From BJGN01 sp041159865 (GTDB taxonomy: Bacteria; Bacteroidota; Bacteroidia; Chitinophagales; Saprospiraceae): a stretch of 64,000 nt of DNA. The notes under the pieces are model-generated. The model had not been told where the DNA came from, did no database searches, and saw only the letters and a list, made by a program, of their open reading frames with translations. Shown in pieces: positions 54,146-63,129 of this stretch. Location: positions 11,552-75,551 of the forward strand of contig JBEAXK010000139.1 of assembly GCA_041159865.1 (NCBI GenBank), given 5' to 3'. The first letter of the stretch is position 1. Every line of letters starts with the position of its first letter. A program made the position numbers and the translations under genes.

Positions 54146-54940
54146 ATGGATATTGATTTATCAGGAAAAAATGCTTTTGTTTTTGGTGCCAGTAAAGGAA
54201 TTGGAAGAGCTATCGCTTTTTCGTTGGCCTCTTTGGGTGCAAATGTTACTTTAGCTGCTCGTTCTGCTGATAAATTAGCAGCTATTAGTCTGGAGTTGAA
54301 TAAATTAAGAATTTCAGCTAATCAAGACCATGACTATTTGGTTATTGACGGAAACAATCCATTAGATATAAAACGTAAATTACATATTTTATTGGATACT
54401 AAAACATATCATATTTTAATTAATAATACGGGTGGCCCGCCATCAGGTTCAATACTTACTGCCGATTGGGAAGCGTTTCAGCAGGCCTTTCAAATGCATT
54501 TACATTGTAGTCATATTGCGGTGCAATTGATGATTGATAGAATGAAAAATGAGGGATACGGAAGAATCATAAATATTATAAGTACCTCTGTGCGCATGCC
54601 TATTGATGGTTTGGGTGTTTCTAATACGACAAGAGCAGCAATGGCTTCCTGGGCAAAAACACTTGCCAGTGAGGTAGGGGCTTTTGGTATTACGGTAAAT
54701 AATATTTTACCTGGATTTACTGCAACAGAAAGACTGGACTCTTTAATGGAGGTTTGGGCTAAACAAAATGGAATTTCTAAGGAAGAACAAATGAATCAAA
54801 GCAAGTCAACTATACCCATGAAACGCTTTGGTACACCAGAAGAAATTGCAGATGTCGCTGCCTTTTTAGCAAGTCCAGCAGCCTCTTACATAACAGGAAC
54901 AAGTATTATTGTAGATGGTGGGCGCACCAAAAGTCTTTAA
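54146..54940 (+). CDS. SDR-family protein with atypical active site (SNTTR in place of YxxxK)
   Basis: A 264-residue short-chain dehydrogenase/reductase fold with the NAD(P) loop GASKGIGRAIAF, INNTGGPPSG and the C-terminal YITGTSIIVDGGRTKSL block. The catalytic Tyr and Lys are missing: the position reads S159-N-T-T-R163, after an otherwise normal IISTSVRMP Ser strand. A recognised FabG-like subgroup has this SNxxR signature and is of unclear activity. The ATG at 54146 is preferred over an in-frame TTG eight codons upstream. It stops 2 bp before the convergent uvrC stop. Confidence 0.87.
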   Translation: MDIDLSGKNAFVFGASKGIGRAIAFSLASLGANVTLAARSADKLAAISLELNKLRISANQDHDYLVIDGNNPLDIKRKLHILLDTKTYHILINNTGGPPSGSILTADWEAFQQAFQMHLHCSHIAVQLMIDRMKNEGYGRIINIISTSVRMPIDGLGVSNTTRAAMASWAKTLASEVGAFGITVNNILPGFTATERLDSLMEVWAKQNGISKEEQMNQSKSTIPMKRFGTPEEIADVAAFLASPAASYITGTSIIVDGGRTKSL

Positions 54941-54942
54941 AA

Positions 54943-56763
54943 CTAAGTATCTTTTGAAGAATTTAAATCGAAATAGCCTCGTATTAATTTTGTTTTGTGT
55001 TCCCCACATAATTTTATAAGAACCTGAATATCTGCTTCTGCAATTTTTTTCACAGAGCCCAGAGAGCTTAATAAGAGTTCAATTGTTTTATCGCCAATAC
55101 CTTGAATATTCTCTAGTTCTGACTGGATAAAATTTTTTGATCTTACGGTTCTATGGAACGTAATGGCAAATCTGTGTGCCTCATTTCTGGCTTGTTGTAT
55201 CAATTTTAAAGATTCCGATTTTTTGTTTATATATAAAGGTATGCTGTCACCGGGAAAGAAAATTTCTTCTAATCTTTTTGCGATACCAATGACCGTCATT
55301 TTTCCATTTAAGCCTAGTTGAGTAATGCTTTTCATAGCTGCACCCAATTGGCCCTTGCCACCATCTATAATGACTAATTGGGGTAATTCTTTTTCTTCGT
55401 CCAAAATCCTTTTGTACCTGCGGTAAACAACTTCCTCCATACTGGCAAAATCATTGGGGCCTACAACTGTTTTTACATGGAAATGACGGTAATCTTTTTT
55501 TGAGGGTTTAGCATTTTTAAAAACTACGCAAGAAGAAACAGGATTGGTACCTTGAATATTTGAATTATCAAAACAATCAATATGCAGGGGTATTTCTGGC
55601 ATATTCAGGTCTTTTTGTAATTGTTTTAAGATTCTTTCTGATGGAGTTTGTCTTTTTTCTTTACTTATTAATTCTTTCTTTTTTTGTAATTTATAATATA
55701 CTACATTACGTTCGGAGAGTTCCAGCAATTTCTTTTTATCACCAATTTGAGGTATGGTATTTTTTAGGTTTGACTCTGCCAACACAACGGGAATGGCGGT
55801 GATTACCTCTGGTGCAAAACTATTAAACCGCTCTCTGATGATTGGTATGGCCAGGGAGAGCAAATCCTCGGGATCTTCTTCTTCCAATTGTAGATTTAAT
55901 TCCTGCGTGTGTGCTTGAATAATGGCACCATTAACAACCCTTAAATAATTTATATACGCTTCTTTTTCATCCGTTAAAATGGTAAATACATCTACATCTC
56001 TAATGGTATGGCTAACAACTGTCGATTTTGCCTGATAGTCCTCAAAAGCTACGAGTTTTTCTTTAATAGCATGTGCTTTCTCGAAAGCCAAATCCTCAGC
56101 ATATTGGTTCATTATTTTCTTAAAATGCTGTAAGACGGAACTGAAATGTCCTTTAAGTATATTTTTAATTTGTTCTATTTTTTCATTATAAGCAGTCTCA
56201 GATTCTAAACCTGCACAAGGTCCCATGCAATTTTTAATATGATATTCAAGGCAAAGTTTAATTTTCCCATCCTTAATATTTTCCTCACTTAGATTAAAAA
56301 CACAGGTTCTTAAGGGAAATAATTGTCTTATTAATTCTAAAATAATTTTTAATCTACCTTTTGATGTATAAGGTCCAAAATAAACTGATCCATCTCTTAT
56401 GACTCTGCGCGTAATAAGAATCCTGGGGAATCGTTCATTTTTGATACAAATATAAGAGTAGGACTTATCGTCTTTAAGGGAAACGTTATACCTTGGCTGG
56501 TGTTCTTTTATGAGCGCACTTTCTAAAAGTAAAGCGTCTGTTTCAGATTCAACTACAGTAAAATTAAGGAAGTCTGCATTTTTAACCATTAACCGAGTGC
56601 GAAAAAGCCTATCCCTTCTTTCGCCAAAATAAGAAGAAACCCTATTTTTTAAATTTTTAGCTTTGCCAACATAAAGTATGGTTCCATCTTGTTTGCAAAA
56701 CCGGTAAACACCAGGTGTTTTAGGAATGGTTTCCGCCAATTCCCGATATTCCTCCGTTGTCAT
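54943..56763 (-). CDS. uvrC: Excinuclease ABC subunit C
   Basis: UvrC makes both incisions in nucleotide excision repair. The 606-residue protein has the GIY-YIG nuclease domain (about 12-95; GVYRFCKQDGTILYVGKAKNL), the Cys-containing CLEYHIKNCMGPCAG segment, a UVR domain (about 205-235), the RNase H-like endonuclease domain (CFDNSNIQGTNPVSSCVVF, LVIIDGGKGQL) and a helix-hairpin-helix pair (about 550-600; IQGIGDKTIELLLSSLGSVKKI). Length is standard. It is 12 bp downstream of gmhA. Confidence 0.97.
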   Translation of the reverse strand: MTTEEYRELAETIPKTPGVYRFCKQDGTILYVGKAKNLKNRVSSYFGERRDRLFRTRLMVKNADFLNFTVVESETDALLLESALIKEHQPRYNVSLKDDKSYSYICIKNERFPRILITRRVIRDGSVYFGPYTSKGRLKIILELIRQLFPLRTCVFNLSEENIKDGKIKLCLEYHIKNCMGPCAGLESETAYNEKIEQIKNILKGHFSSVLQHFKKIMNQYAEDLAFEKAHAIKEKLVAFEDYQAKSTVVSHTIRDVDVFTILTDEKEAYINYLRVVNGAIIQAHTQELNLQLEEEDPEDLLSLAIPIIRERFNSFAPEVITAIPVVLAESNLKNTIPQIGDKKKLLELSERNVVYYKLQKKKELISKEKRQTPSERILKQLQKDLNMPEIPLHIDCFDNSNIQGTNPVSSCVVFKNAKPSKKDYRHFHVKTVVGPNDFASMEEVVYRRYKRILDEEKELPQLVIIDGGKGQLGAAMKSITQLGLNGKMTVIGIAKRLEEIFFPGDSIPLYINKKSESLKLIQQARNEAHRFAITFHRTVRSKNFIQSELENIQGIGDKTIELLLSSLGSVKKIAEADIQVLIKLCGEHKTKLIRGYFDLNSSKDT

Positions 56764-56775
56764 ATGGGTTGGTGT

Positions 56776-57366
56776 CTATGCAATTAGCGTATCTTTTAAA
56801 AAATCAATTTCTACCAGTTCACATAATATATGACCTACTAACATGTGACATTCCTGAATTCTTGGGGTATCAGAAGAAGGAGCTTTAAACAAATAATCGC
56901 TTAACGGATCCATTTTACAACTATTTTGCCCTGTAAAACCTATGGTAAGGATATTTTGACTGCGGGCATATTCAAAGGCATTTAATACATTTTGAGAATT
57001 TCCAGAAGTTGAAAGTCCAACCAAAATATCACCCTCTTTACCTTTTGCGGTTAGCAATCGTGAAAATACTTTTTCGTAGCCATAGTCGTTGGCAACGGCA
57101 GTTAGAAAAGCATTATCAGCACTTAAAGCTTCAGCATTTAAGGGTTTTCTGTCGAAATAATATCTCCCGGAAAGCTCTGCAGCCAAATGCATAGCGTCAA
57201 CAGCACTTCCACCATTTCCACAAAACATAATTTTATTGCCGTTGCGCAATGTTTGAATCATTTTTCTGGCTATCTCACTCATTAGAACGGCAAGTTCCGG
57301 ATTATTTAATAGCGCTTGTTTAGTTTCAACAGACTCTTTAAATCTTTTTGTAATAATTTCTTGCAT
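56776..57366 (-). CDS. gmhA: Phosphoheptose isomerase (sedoheptulose-7-phosphate isomerase)
   Basis: GmhA converts sedoheptulose-7-P to D-glycero-D-manno-heptose-7-P, the first step to nucleotide-activated heptose. The 196-residue SIS-domain protein has the GmhA signature MFCGNGGSAVDAMHLAAELSGRY (catalytic His and Glu), LVGLSTSGNSQNVL and the C-terminal ECHMLVGHILCELVE block. The divergent operon holds the HddA-like kinase that would act next. Confidence 0.93.
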   Translation of the reverse strand: MQEIITKRFKESVETKQALLNNPELAVLMSEIARKMIQTLRNGNKIMFCGNGGSAVDAMHLAAELSGRYYFDRKPLNAEALSADNAFLTAVANDYGYEKVFSRLLTAKGKEGDILVGLSTSGNSQNVLNAFEYARSQNILTIGFTGQNSCKMDPLSDYLFKAPSSDTPRIQECHMLVGHILCELVEIDFLKDTLIA

Positions 57367-57400
57367 GATTGTATTATGGGTAAACCAATGTAAAAGTCCT

Positions 57401-57408
57401 CAAAAGTA
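57401..57408 (-). promoter_or_regulatory. gmhA: Candidate gmhA -7 element
   Basis: The minus strand reads TACTTTTG (TAnnTTTG), giving a leader of about 28 nt. No TTTG is seen at -33. Confidence 0.4.
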
Positions 57409-57420
57409 CATAAAATAGAT

Positions 57421-57428
57421 TATTTTTG
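57421..57428 (+). promoter_or_regulatory. Candidate -7 element for the glycosyltransferase-heptose kinase operon
   Basis: TATTTTTG (TAnnTTTG) lies 22 bp before the GTG start and 12 bp from the opposite-facing gmhA box, so the two promoters would be back to back. The -33 part is not recognisable. Confidence 0.4.
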
Positions 57429-57450
57429 AAGTTCAACAATAATTTAGGGT

Positions 57451-58584
57451 GTGAAAATAATTTTGGTCGGCACGGCTCATCCCTTTAGAGGTGGACTAGC
57501 TTCTTTTAATGAACGGTTAATGAGCCAATTTCAACAAGAAGGTCATGATGTCATGATTCTAAATTTTACCTTGCAATACCCTTCGTTTTTATTTCCTGGG
57601 AAAACCCAGTTTAGCGATAGTCCTGCTCCTGAAAATCTTAAAATAGTGCGTCAGGTGAATGCCATTAATCCATTTTCTTGGATAAAAAATGGCTTGTTCC
57701 TTCTTAGACAAAATCCTGATATTATACTCTTTAAATACTGGCTTCCTTTTATGGCGCCGTGTTTTGGGGTTATTTCCATGATTGCAGGTTTTAAGAAATC
57801 TATCAAAAGACTTGCAATTCTGGATAATATTATTCCTCATGAAAAAAGATTCTTAGATACGTTGCTTACTTCATTTTTTGTCACTCAAATAGATGGTTTT
57901 TTAGCAATGAGCCAATCTGTGGCTCTAGATTTGAGAAAATTTACCCTTAAAAAGAAGTGTATTTTAAGTCCTCATCCTTTATTTGATAATTTCGGCCTCC
58001 CTATCGAAAAAGCAGATGCAAAGAAATATTTTGGACTGACTGAAAATCAAAATGTACTTCTCTTTTTTGGTTTTATCAGACCTTATAAAGGACTTGATTT
58101 ATTGCTTGAGGCAATATCTAAATTAAAAACGGATGATTTAAAACTGATTATTGCAGGGGAATTTTATACAGATGAAAAACCATATTTCGAAATGGCAGAG
58201 CGGTTGGGAATAGAAGATAAACTGGTTTGGAAAAATAATTTTATCTCTAATGAAGAGGTTGGTATATATTTTTGTGCGGCCGATCTGGTGGTTCAGCCTT
58301 ATAAACACGCTACCCAGAGTGGGGTCACGCAGATAGCTTATCATTTTGAAAAACCCATGATTGTAACCGATGTGGGTGGATTAGCAGAAATTGTCCCTGA
58401 TGGTGTCTCAGGATATCTGGTATCCCCTGACGCATCTGAAATTGCCAAAAAAATAGCTTATTTTTTTGAAAATCCTGCTCAAAGCGAAATTTTAAAAATG
58501 GGCTTGCTTCAGGAAAAAAAGAAATATCTTTGGTCAGTTATGACAAAGAATTTAATTGACTTATCTCAAAATAGTTTAAAATGA
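57451..58584 (+). CDS. Glycosyltransferase family 4
   Basis: A 377-residue GT-B glycosyltransferase. The N-terminal acceptor domain begins KIILVGTAHPFRGGLASFNERL. The C-terminal donor domain has FFGFIRPYKGLDLLLEAI, the ADLVVQPYKHATQSGVTQIAYHFEKP segment (EX7E-equivalent region) and VTDVGGLAEIVPDGVSGYLV. The start codon is GTG. It overlaps the heptose-kinase gene by 4 bp (ATGA). It probably adds a sugar, perhaps heptose, to a cell-surface glycan. Confidence 0.88.
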   Translation: MKIILVGTAHPFRGGLASFNERLMSQFQQEGHDVMILNFTLQYPSFLFPGKTQFSDSPAPENLKIVRQVNAINPFSWIKNGLFLLRQNPDIILFKYWLPFMAPCFGVISMIAGFKKSIKRLAILDNIIPHEKRFLDTLLTSFFVTQIDGFLAMSQSVALDLRKFTLKKKCILSPHPLFDNFGLPIEKADAKKYFGLTENQNVLLFFGFIRPYKGLDLLLEAISKLKTDDLKLIIAGEFYTDEKPYFEMAERLGIEDKLVWKNNFISNEEVGIYFCAADLVVQPYKHATQSGVTQIAYHFEKPMIVTDVGGLAEIVPDGVSGYLVSPDASEIAKKIAYFFENPAQSEILKMGLLQEKKKYLWSVMTKNLIDLSQNSLK

Positions 58585-59603
58585 TGGTTCGCTGTAAAGC
58601 CCCTTTGCGTATAGGACTGGCAGGTGGAGGGACAGATGTCAGTCCTTATACAGACCAGTTTGGGGGTGCAATTTTAAACGCTACAGTCAGCTTGTTTGCT
58701 TACGCCTTTTTAAAAGTAAGAACGGATCAAAATGTGATTCTTAAAGCAATGGACAGACACGAGGAGCTGACATTGGAGGTAAGTTCCGTCCTTCCATTGG
58801 ATGGTAAGCTTGATTTAGCTAAAGGTGTGTTTAATCGTCTCGTAAAAGATTTTAATATACCTGTTAAGGGTTTTGAGTTAACGACTTATGTAGATGCACC
58901 CCCTGGTTCTGGTTTGGGTTCCTCTTCCACCTTGGTGGTAGCTATTTTGGGGGCATTTGTCGAGGCATTTAAATTACCTCTTGGAGAATATGATATTGCT
59001 CATCTGGCCTATTCCATAGAACGTGAAGACCTTGAAATGGCAGGAGGAAGACAAGATCAATATGCCGCTACTTTTGGTGGGTTCAATTTTATGGAATTTG
59101 GAGCAAATGATAAGGTGATTGTTAATCCCTTAAGAATAAAGGAAAAAGTGCTTTTTGAACTTGAAAATAATCTGGTTTTATTTTTTACCGAAACATCCAG
59201 ACTTTCATCTTCCATAATTCAAAAACAGCAAGACAACGTAAATAACAACGTGGTATCTTCTATTGATGCTATGCACCATTTGAAGGAGCAGGCTATATTA
59301 ATGAAAGAAGCATTGCTGAAAGGAGAAGTAAATCAGGTTGGAGAAATTCTTCACTTTGGATGGCAACAAAAAAAGGCCATGGCTCAAGGGATTACTAATG
59401 ATTCTATTGACCATTATTATGAAACGGCTATGAATGCTGGTGCTACCGGCGGAAAAATTTCAGGTGCTGGAGGTGGTGGCTTTATGATTTTTTATGCACC
59501 CGAAAATCATAAATTTCAAGTTATCAATTCTTTAGAAAGCATTGGAGGTAAGGTTTTGCCCTATCAGTTTGTTCAGTACGGAATGGTAAGCTGGGGATTA
59601 TGA
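58581..59603 (+). CDS. GHMP kinase, HddA-like (D-glycero-D-manno-heptose-7-phosphate kinase)
   Basis: A 340-residue GHMP-superfamily sugar kinase. It has KAPLRIGLAGGGTDVSPY at the N-terminus, the ATP-binding PPGSGLGSSSTLVV loop and the third motif GATGGKISGAGGGGFMIFY. The LRIGLAGGGTDV and EREDLEMAGGRQDQYAATFGG blocks are characteristic of HddA and related fucokinase-like proteins. HddA phosphorylates heptose-7-P at C1 on the way to GDP-heptose. The neighbouring gmhA supports this. It is coupled by 4-bp overlaps to both flanking genes. Confidence 0.88.
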   Translation: MMVRCKAPLRIGLAGGGTDVSPYTDQFGGAILNATVSLFAYAFLKVRTDQNVILKAMDRHEELTLEVSSVLPLDGKLDLAKGVFNRLVKDFNIPVKGFELTTYVDAPPGSGLGSSSTLVVAILGAFVEAFKLPLGEYDIAHLAYSIEREDLEMAGGRQDQYAATFGGFNFMEFGANDKVIVNPLRIKEKVLFELENNLVLFFTETSRLSSSIIQKQQDNVNNNVVSSIDAMHHLKEQAILMKEALLKGEVNQVGEILHFGWQQKKAMAQGITNDSIDHYYETAMNAGATGGKISGAGGGGFMIFYAPENHKFQVINSLESIGGKVLPYQFVQYGMVSWGL

Positions 59604-61027
59604 TACACGGTTATTTATTAGTTTTTATTGGTTTTTATTTATTTGGAACCGTACTTATTGGTTGGTGGGCTTCAAGTAAAGTAAAAACAACTAAGGATTT
59701 TGTAATCGCTGGTCGAAGGTTGCCTACAAGTCTGGCTGCTTGTGCTTTATTTGCAACCTGGTTTGGTTCTGAAACTATATTGGGTGCACCTGCAGAGTTT
59801 GCAGAAAACGGAGTTTTAGGTATTATTGAAGACCCCTTTGGTGCAGCACTTTGCCTTGTTCTTGTCGGATTAATATATGCTAGGCCTTTATATAGGTTGA
59901 ATATTCTTACTTTTAACGATTTCTTTAAAATGAGATTCGGTAGAATAGCAGAAATCACCTCTGCCATTTTTATGATTCCTTCCTATTTTGGTTGGATAGC
60001 TGCTCAATTGGTAGCACTGGCTATTGTTTTAAAGACAATTATTGGAATTCCTCTTATTTATGGGATTGTCTTATGCACCATCGTTGTTGTTTTTTATACT
60101 TATTTTGGAGGAATGTGGGCAGTTTCTATAACTGATGCTGTACAATCTATTATGATTATCATTGGGTTGTTACTTTTGGCTTATTCTTTATCAGATCAGG
60201 CAGGAGGTATAAGGGTGGTTTTAAAGGCACAACCAGAGGGATTTTTTCGCTTTTTACCGGAGGCAAAACCAATGGCTGTGATGGAATATTTTGCAGCCTG
60301 GATAACTATAGGATTAGGTTCAATACCACAACAAGATGTATTTCAACGGGTTATGGCAGCAAAGTCTGAAAACACAGCTGTTAAATCTGGTGTTATAGCA
60401 GGATTAATGTACGTTACCATAGGTCTAATTCCATTATTTATAGGGCTTTGTGCAAACTATTTATATCCGACGGAAAATCCAGCTGATACCCAAATGATTA
60501 TTCCGATTATTGTTTTAAAACATGGCTCTTTATTTTTACAGATTGTATTTTTTGGGGCACTTTTATCAGCCATATTGAGCACCACCTCTGGAGCAATTTT
60601 AGCTCCTGCTACGGTACTTGGAGAGAATTTATTAAGACCAATGCTAAAAAATAAAAGTGATAAAGTAATGCTTCATACCATGAGGCTTTCAGTAGTGGGG
60701 GTTGCAATCTGTGCTGCATTTCTGGCTACAAGCAAATCAAATATTTATGAATTGGTAGGACTTTCTTCTGCATTAAGTCTTGTTTCTCTATTTTCTCCCT
60801 TGACTGCTGGTTTATTTTGGAAATCCTCTTCCAGAATAGGGGCAATTCTAAGTATGATTAGTGGTATGATAGCTTGGATATTAGCTGAATTTGTGATTAA
60901 AATTCAGATTCCGGGAATTCTTTTTGGCGGTGGTATTGGTCTTTTTTTTCTAATAAGTGGTAGTCTGTTGTTTCCAGATGAAAGTTATAAAGAGTTTTTA
61001 AAAAATTCCGAGCAAGCAATTATTTAG
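59600..61027 (+). CDS. Sodium:solute symporter (SLC5 family)
   Basis: A 475-residue inner-membrane transporter with 13 or so hydrophobic helices. It has the SSS-family DFVIAGRRLP segment after TM1, the FATWFGSETILG TM2 motif and SAILSTTSGAILAPATVLGENL, which contains Na+ site residues of the LeuT-fold family. The substrate is unknown. It is translationally coupled (ATGA) to the heptose-kinase gene, which hints at uptake of a sugar or wall-derived compound. Its last 8 bp overlap the convergent aminotransferase gene. Confidence 0.9.
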   Translation: MIHGYLLVFIGFYLFGTVLIGWWASSKVKTTKDFVIAGRRLPTSLAACALFATWFGSETILGAPAEFAENGVLGIIEDPFGAALCLVLVGLIYARPLYRLNILTFNDFFKMRFGRIAEITSAIFMIPSYFGWIAAQLVALAIVLKTIIGIPLIYGIVLCTIVVVFYTYFGGMWAVSITDAVQSIMIIIGLLLLAYSLSDQAGGIRVVLKAQPEGFFRFLPEAKPMAVMEYFAAWITIGLGSIPQQDVFQRVMAAKSENTAVKSGVIAGLMYVTIGLIPLFIGLCANYLYPTENPADTQMIIPIIVLKHGSLFLQIVFFGALLSAILSTTSGAILAPATVLGENLLRPMLKNKSDKVMLHTMRLSVVGVAICAAFLATSKSNIYELVGLSSALSLVSLFSPLTAGLFWKSSSRIGAILSMISGMIAWILAEFVIKIQIPGILFGGGIGLFFLISGSLLFPDESYKEFLKNSEQAII

Positions 61028-62072
61028 AATTAAAGCTTGTTATTGTAGTAGCTAATTTTTGAATATCTTCTGATAAGTGGAGTGCACTCAAAACAATTCT
61101 GGTGATGGGTCTGTCTTTCGATGTTGGATATGGAAAATGAGATACAAACATTTGATTTTGAAATAAAAATCCTGAAAGATCAGATGATTCTGAAAAATGC
61201 ACAGGATAGTCCATGATGCTTCTCACAACGGTGTTTTTTTGGCCAATTAAAGTTTGAAATTGACTCATATTTTGAGATAAAAGAGTACGCAATGATTTAT
61301 AATGACCTTGTAACTGAATCCATGTATCTAAATGGGCCGGTGAAGCTGGAGAAGCGCCACCAAAATGAGGGCTGTTCCAAATTTCATTTATCCAATATTT
61401 ATTGCCAGCGATAACACCTGCCGGAATCCCCATTCCTTTTCCTAAACTACCAATCACAACACCTTGAACATGGTTAGGTAATGAAAGTGAGGACAAAACA
61501 CCTGTTCCATCTTTTCCCCAAATTCCCAAAGTGTGAGATTCGTCTAAAACCAGAATAAGTTCTCTTTTATGACCAAGATGTTGAAGCCAGCTAAAATCAT
61601 ATTGTACAACCTGAAGAGAATCAATAGCATTGCTATACATAAAAAGTGCCGGACCAGTTTGGTGACTTTTTACAATACAGGTTTCTTCCCATTCTTTCCT
61701 GTTTGGATAGTTTTTAGGAATTTTTAACCATAATGCCGGATGAGCATCTGGAGCAAAAATTAATTCACCTTTGGCATCAAAGACTCGGTAAGCCAATATT
61801 CCTGCCAAGGTGCCTGAAGAAACAGTCAATGCAGCTTCCTGCTGAAGATAAGTTGCAAGGAATTCCTCCGTTTCTTCATAAATGGCAAGTTGCATGGAAC
61901 CTAATCTGGAGCTTCCAAAATTACTGCCGTATTGACTTAAGGAAGAGGCTAATTTTTCATGAAAAACAGGATCATTAGCAATGCCCAAATAGCTGGTTCC
62001 GCTAAAATATAAGTAAGCCGAGCCTTCCCAAAACATCCATCTGCCTGGTTGATGACTTAGGGGATAAATCAT
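61020..62072 (-). CDS. PLP-dependent aminotransferase, BioF/KBL-like (alpha-oxoamine synthase group)
   Basis: A 350-residue fold-type I PLP enzyme. Motifs are GSNFGSSRLGSM, the cofactor Asp in VLDESHTLGIWG (DExH) and the Schiff-base Lys212 in GSLGKGMGIPAG. This is the BioF/KBL pattern, but the chain is about 40 residues shorter than typical members. Biotin or threonine-degradation partners are absent, so its reaction is open. It lies 17 bp after the dipeptide epimerase gene, in a likely epimerase-LdcA operon. Confidence 0.83.
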   Translation of the reverse strand: MIYPLSHQPGRWMFWEGSAYLYFSGTSYLGIANDPVFHEKLASSLSQYGSNFGSSRLGSMQLAIYEETEEFLATYLQQEAALTVSSGTLAGILAYRVFDAKGELIFAPDAHPALWLKIPKNYPNRKEWEETCIVKSHQTGPALFMYSNAIDSLQVVQYDFSWLQHLGHKRELILVLDESHTLGIWGKDGTGVLSSLSLPNHVQGVVIGSLGKGMGIPAGVIAGNKYWINEIWNSPHFGGASPASPAHLDTWIQLQGHYKSLRTLLSQNMSQFQTLIGQKNTVVRSIMDYPVHFSESSDLSGFLFQNQMFVSHFPYPTSKDRPITRIVLSALHLSEDIQKLATTITSFNSK

Positions 62073-62089
62073 AAATAACTTTTTTAAAG

Positions 62090-63115
62090 CTAATTGGTTT
62101 TTGAAATAAGCTGAGCGCCAATGCCATTCCTTTTAGGAAATATAACTTCGCCATGTTGTATTATAACACCCTCTGCAGGATCGTTGGCAAGTAAAAGGGC
62201 TCCGTCCATATCGACATAATCTAATAAAGGTAATAAATGTGCTATGGCAGTAATGCCAACAGATGACTCGGTCATGCAGCCTACCATAACTTTCATATTT
62301 AATTTTTTAGCTTCATGAATCATTCGAATAGCTGGGGTAAGTCCTCCGCATTTCATTAGTTTAATATTAACGCCGTGAAAATGCCCTGCGCATCGACTTA
62401 CATCCTCTTCTTTTTGGCAACTTTCATCCGCAATAATGGGTAAAACACATTTTTCGAACAACAACTTATGCCCTTCCCAATCATCAGGTTTAAGGGGCTG
62501 TTCAATAAATTCAACACCTAATTCCTTTAGTTCAGGGGCATAATCAAGTGTTTCTTCCGCTGACCATGCAGTATTTGCATCCACACGAAAAATAGCTGAA
62601 GTATGTTTTCTGAGGTTTCTGATAATGTTTAAATCATCTTTTGTTCCAAGCTTAATTTTATAGATGGGCCAGGGCATTTCCTCCATTTTAGCAACCATCT
62701 CCTCTATAGGACCAAAGCCTAAAGTGTAGTCAGTCAATGGATTATTTTTATAGATTAATCCCCATTTCTGGTAAAGAGGTAATCCTTCCTTTTGAGCTAG
62801 CAAGTCATGTGCTGCTTCGTCGAGAGCACATTGCTCGAAGGGATGATTTTTAAGAACGGGATGGAGAAGGTCCCAATAATTTTCAACTGTTTCCAATGGA
62901 GTGGATTCGATTATTTTTTTCCAGCTACTAAAACGCTGTATCATTTCATCTTGATCAAGTCCATAATATTTAGTGGCAGTAGCCTCTCCATAACCTGTAT
63001 GAATACCATCGGAAAGAGAGACTATAACGGTGGGTTGATAATCTCTGGAACCATGCGTAATTCTAAAAGTATGTTTTAATTTAAGCTGGAAAGGATGAAC
63101 TTTTAAAGTAAGCAT
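62090..63115 (-). CDS. Dipeptide epimerase (enolase superfamily, L-Ala-D/L-Glu epimerase type)
   Basis: A 341-residue enolase-superfamily enzyme with the muconate-lactonizing subgroup catalytic set: KxK (YKIKLG), the three metal acids in FRVDANTAW, FIEQPL and IADESC, the second Lys in NIKLMKCGG, and the dipeptide-epimerase DxD (VDMDGALLL). Such enzymes epimerise L-Ala-D-Glu from murein to L-Ala-L-Glu. The LD-carboxypeptidase immediately upstream supports a role in murein recycling. The ATG at 63115 is chosen over a TTG two codons earlier. Confidence 0.9.
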   Translation of the reverse strand: MLTLKVHPFQLKLKHTFRITHGSRDYQPTVIVSLSDGIHTGYGEATATKYYGLDQDEMIQRFSSWKKIIESTPLETVENYWDLLHPVLKNHPFEQCALDEAAHDLLAQKEGLPLYQKWGLIYKNNPLTDYTLGFGPIEEMVAKMEEMPWPIYKIKLGTKDDLNIIRNLRKHTSAIFRVDANTAWSAEETLDYAPELKELGVEFIEQPLKPDDWEGHKLLFEKCVLPIIADESCQKEEDVSRCAGHFHGVNIKLMKCGGLTPAIRMIHEAKKLNMKVMVGCMTESSVGITAIAHLLPLLDYVDMDGALLLANDPAEGVIIQHGEVIFPKRNGIGAQLISKTN

Positions 63116-63129
63116 TTTCAATTAAAGTA

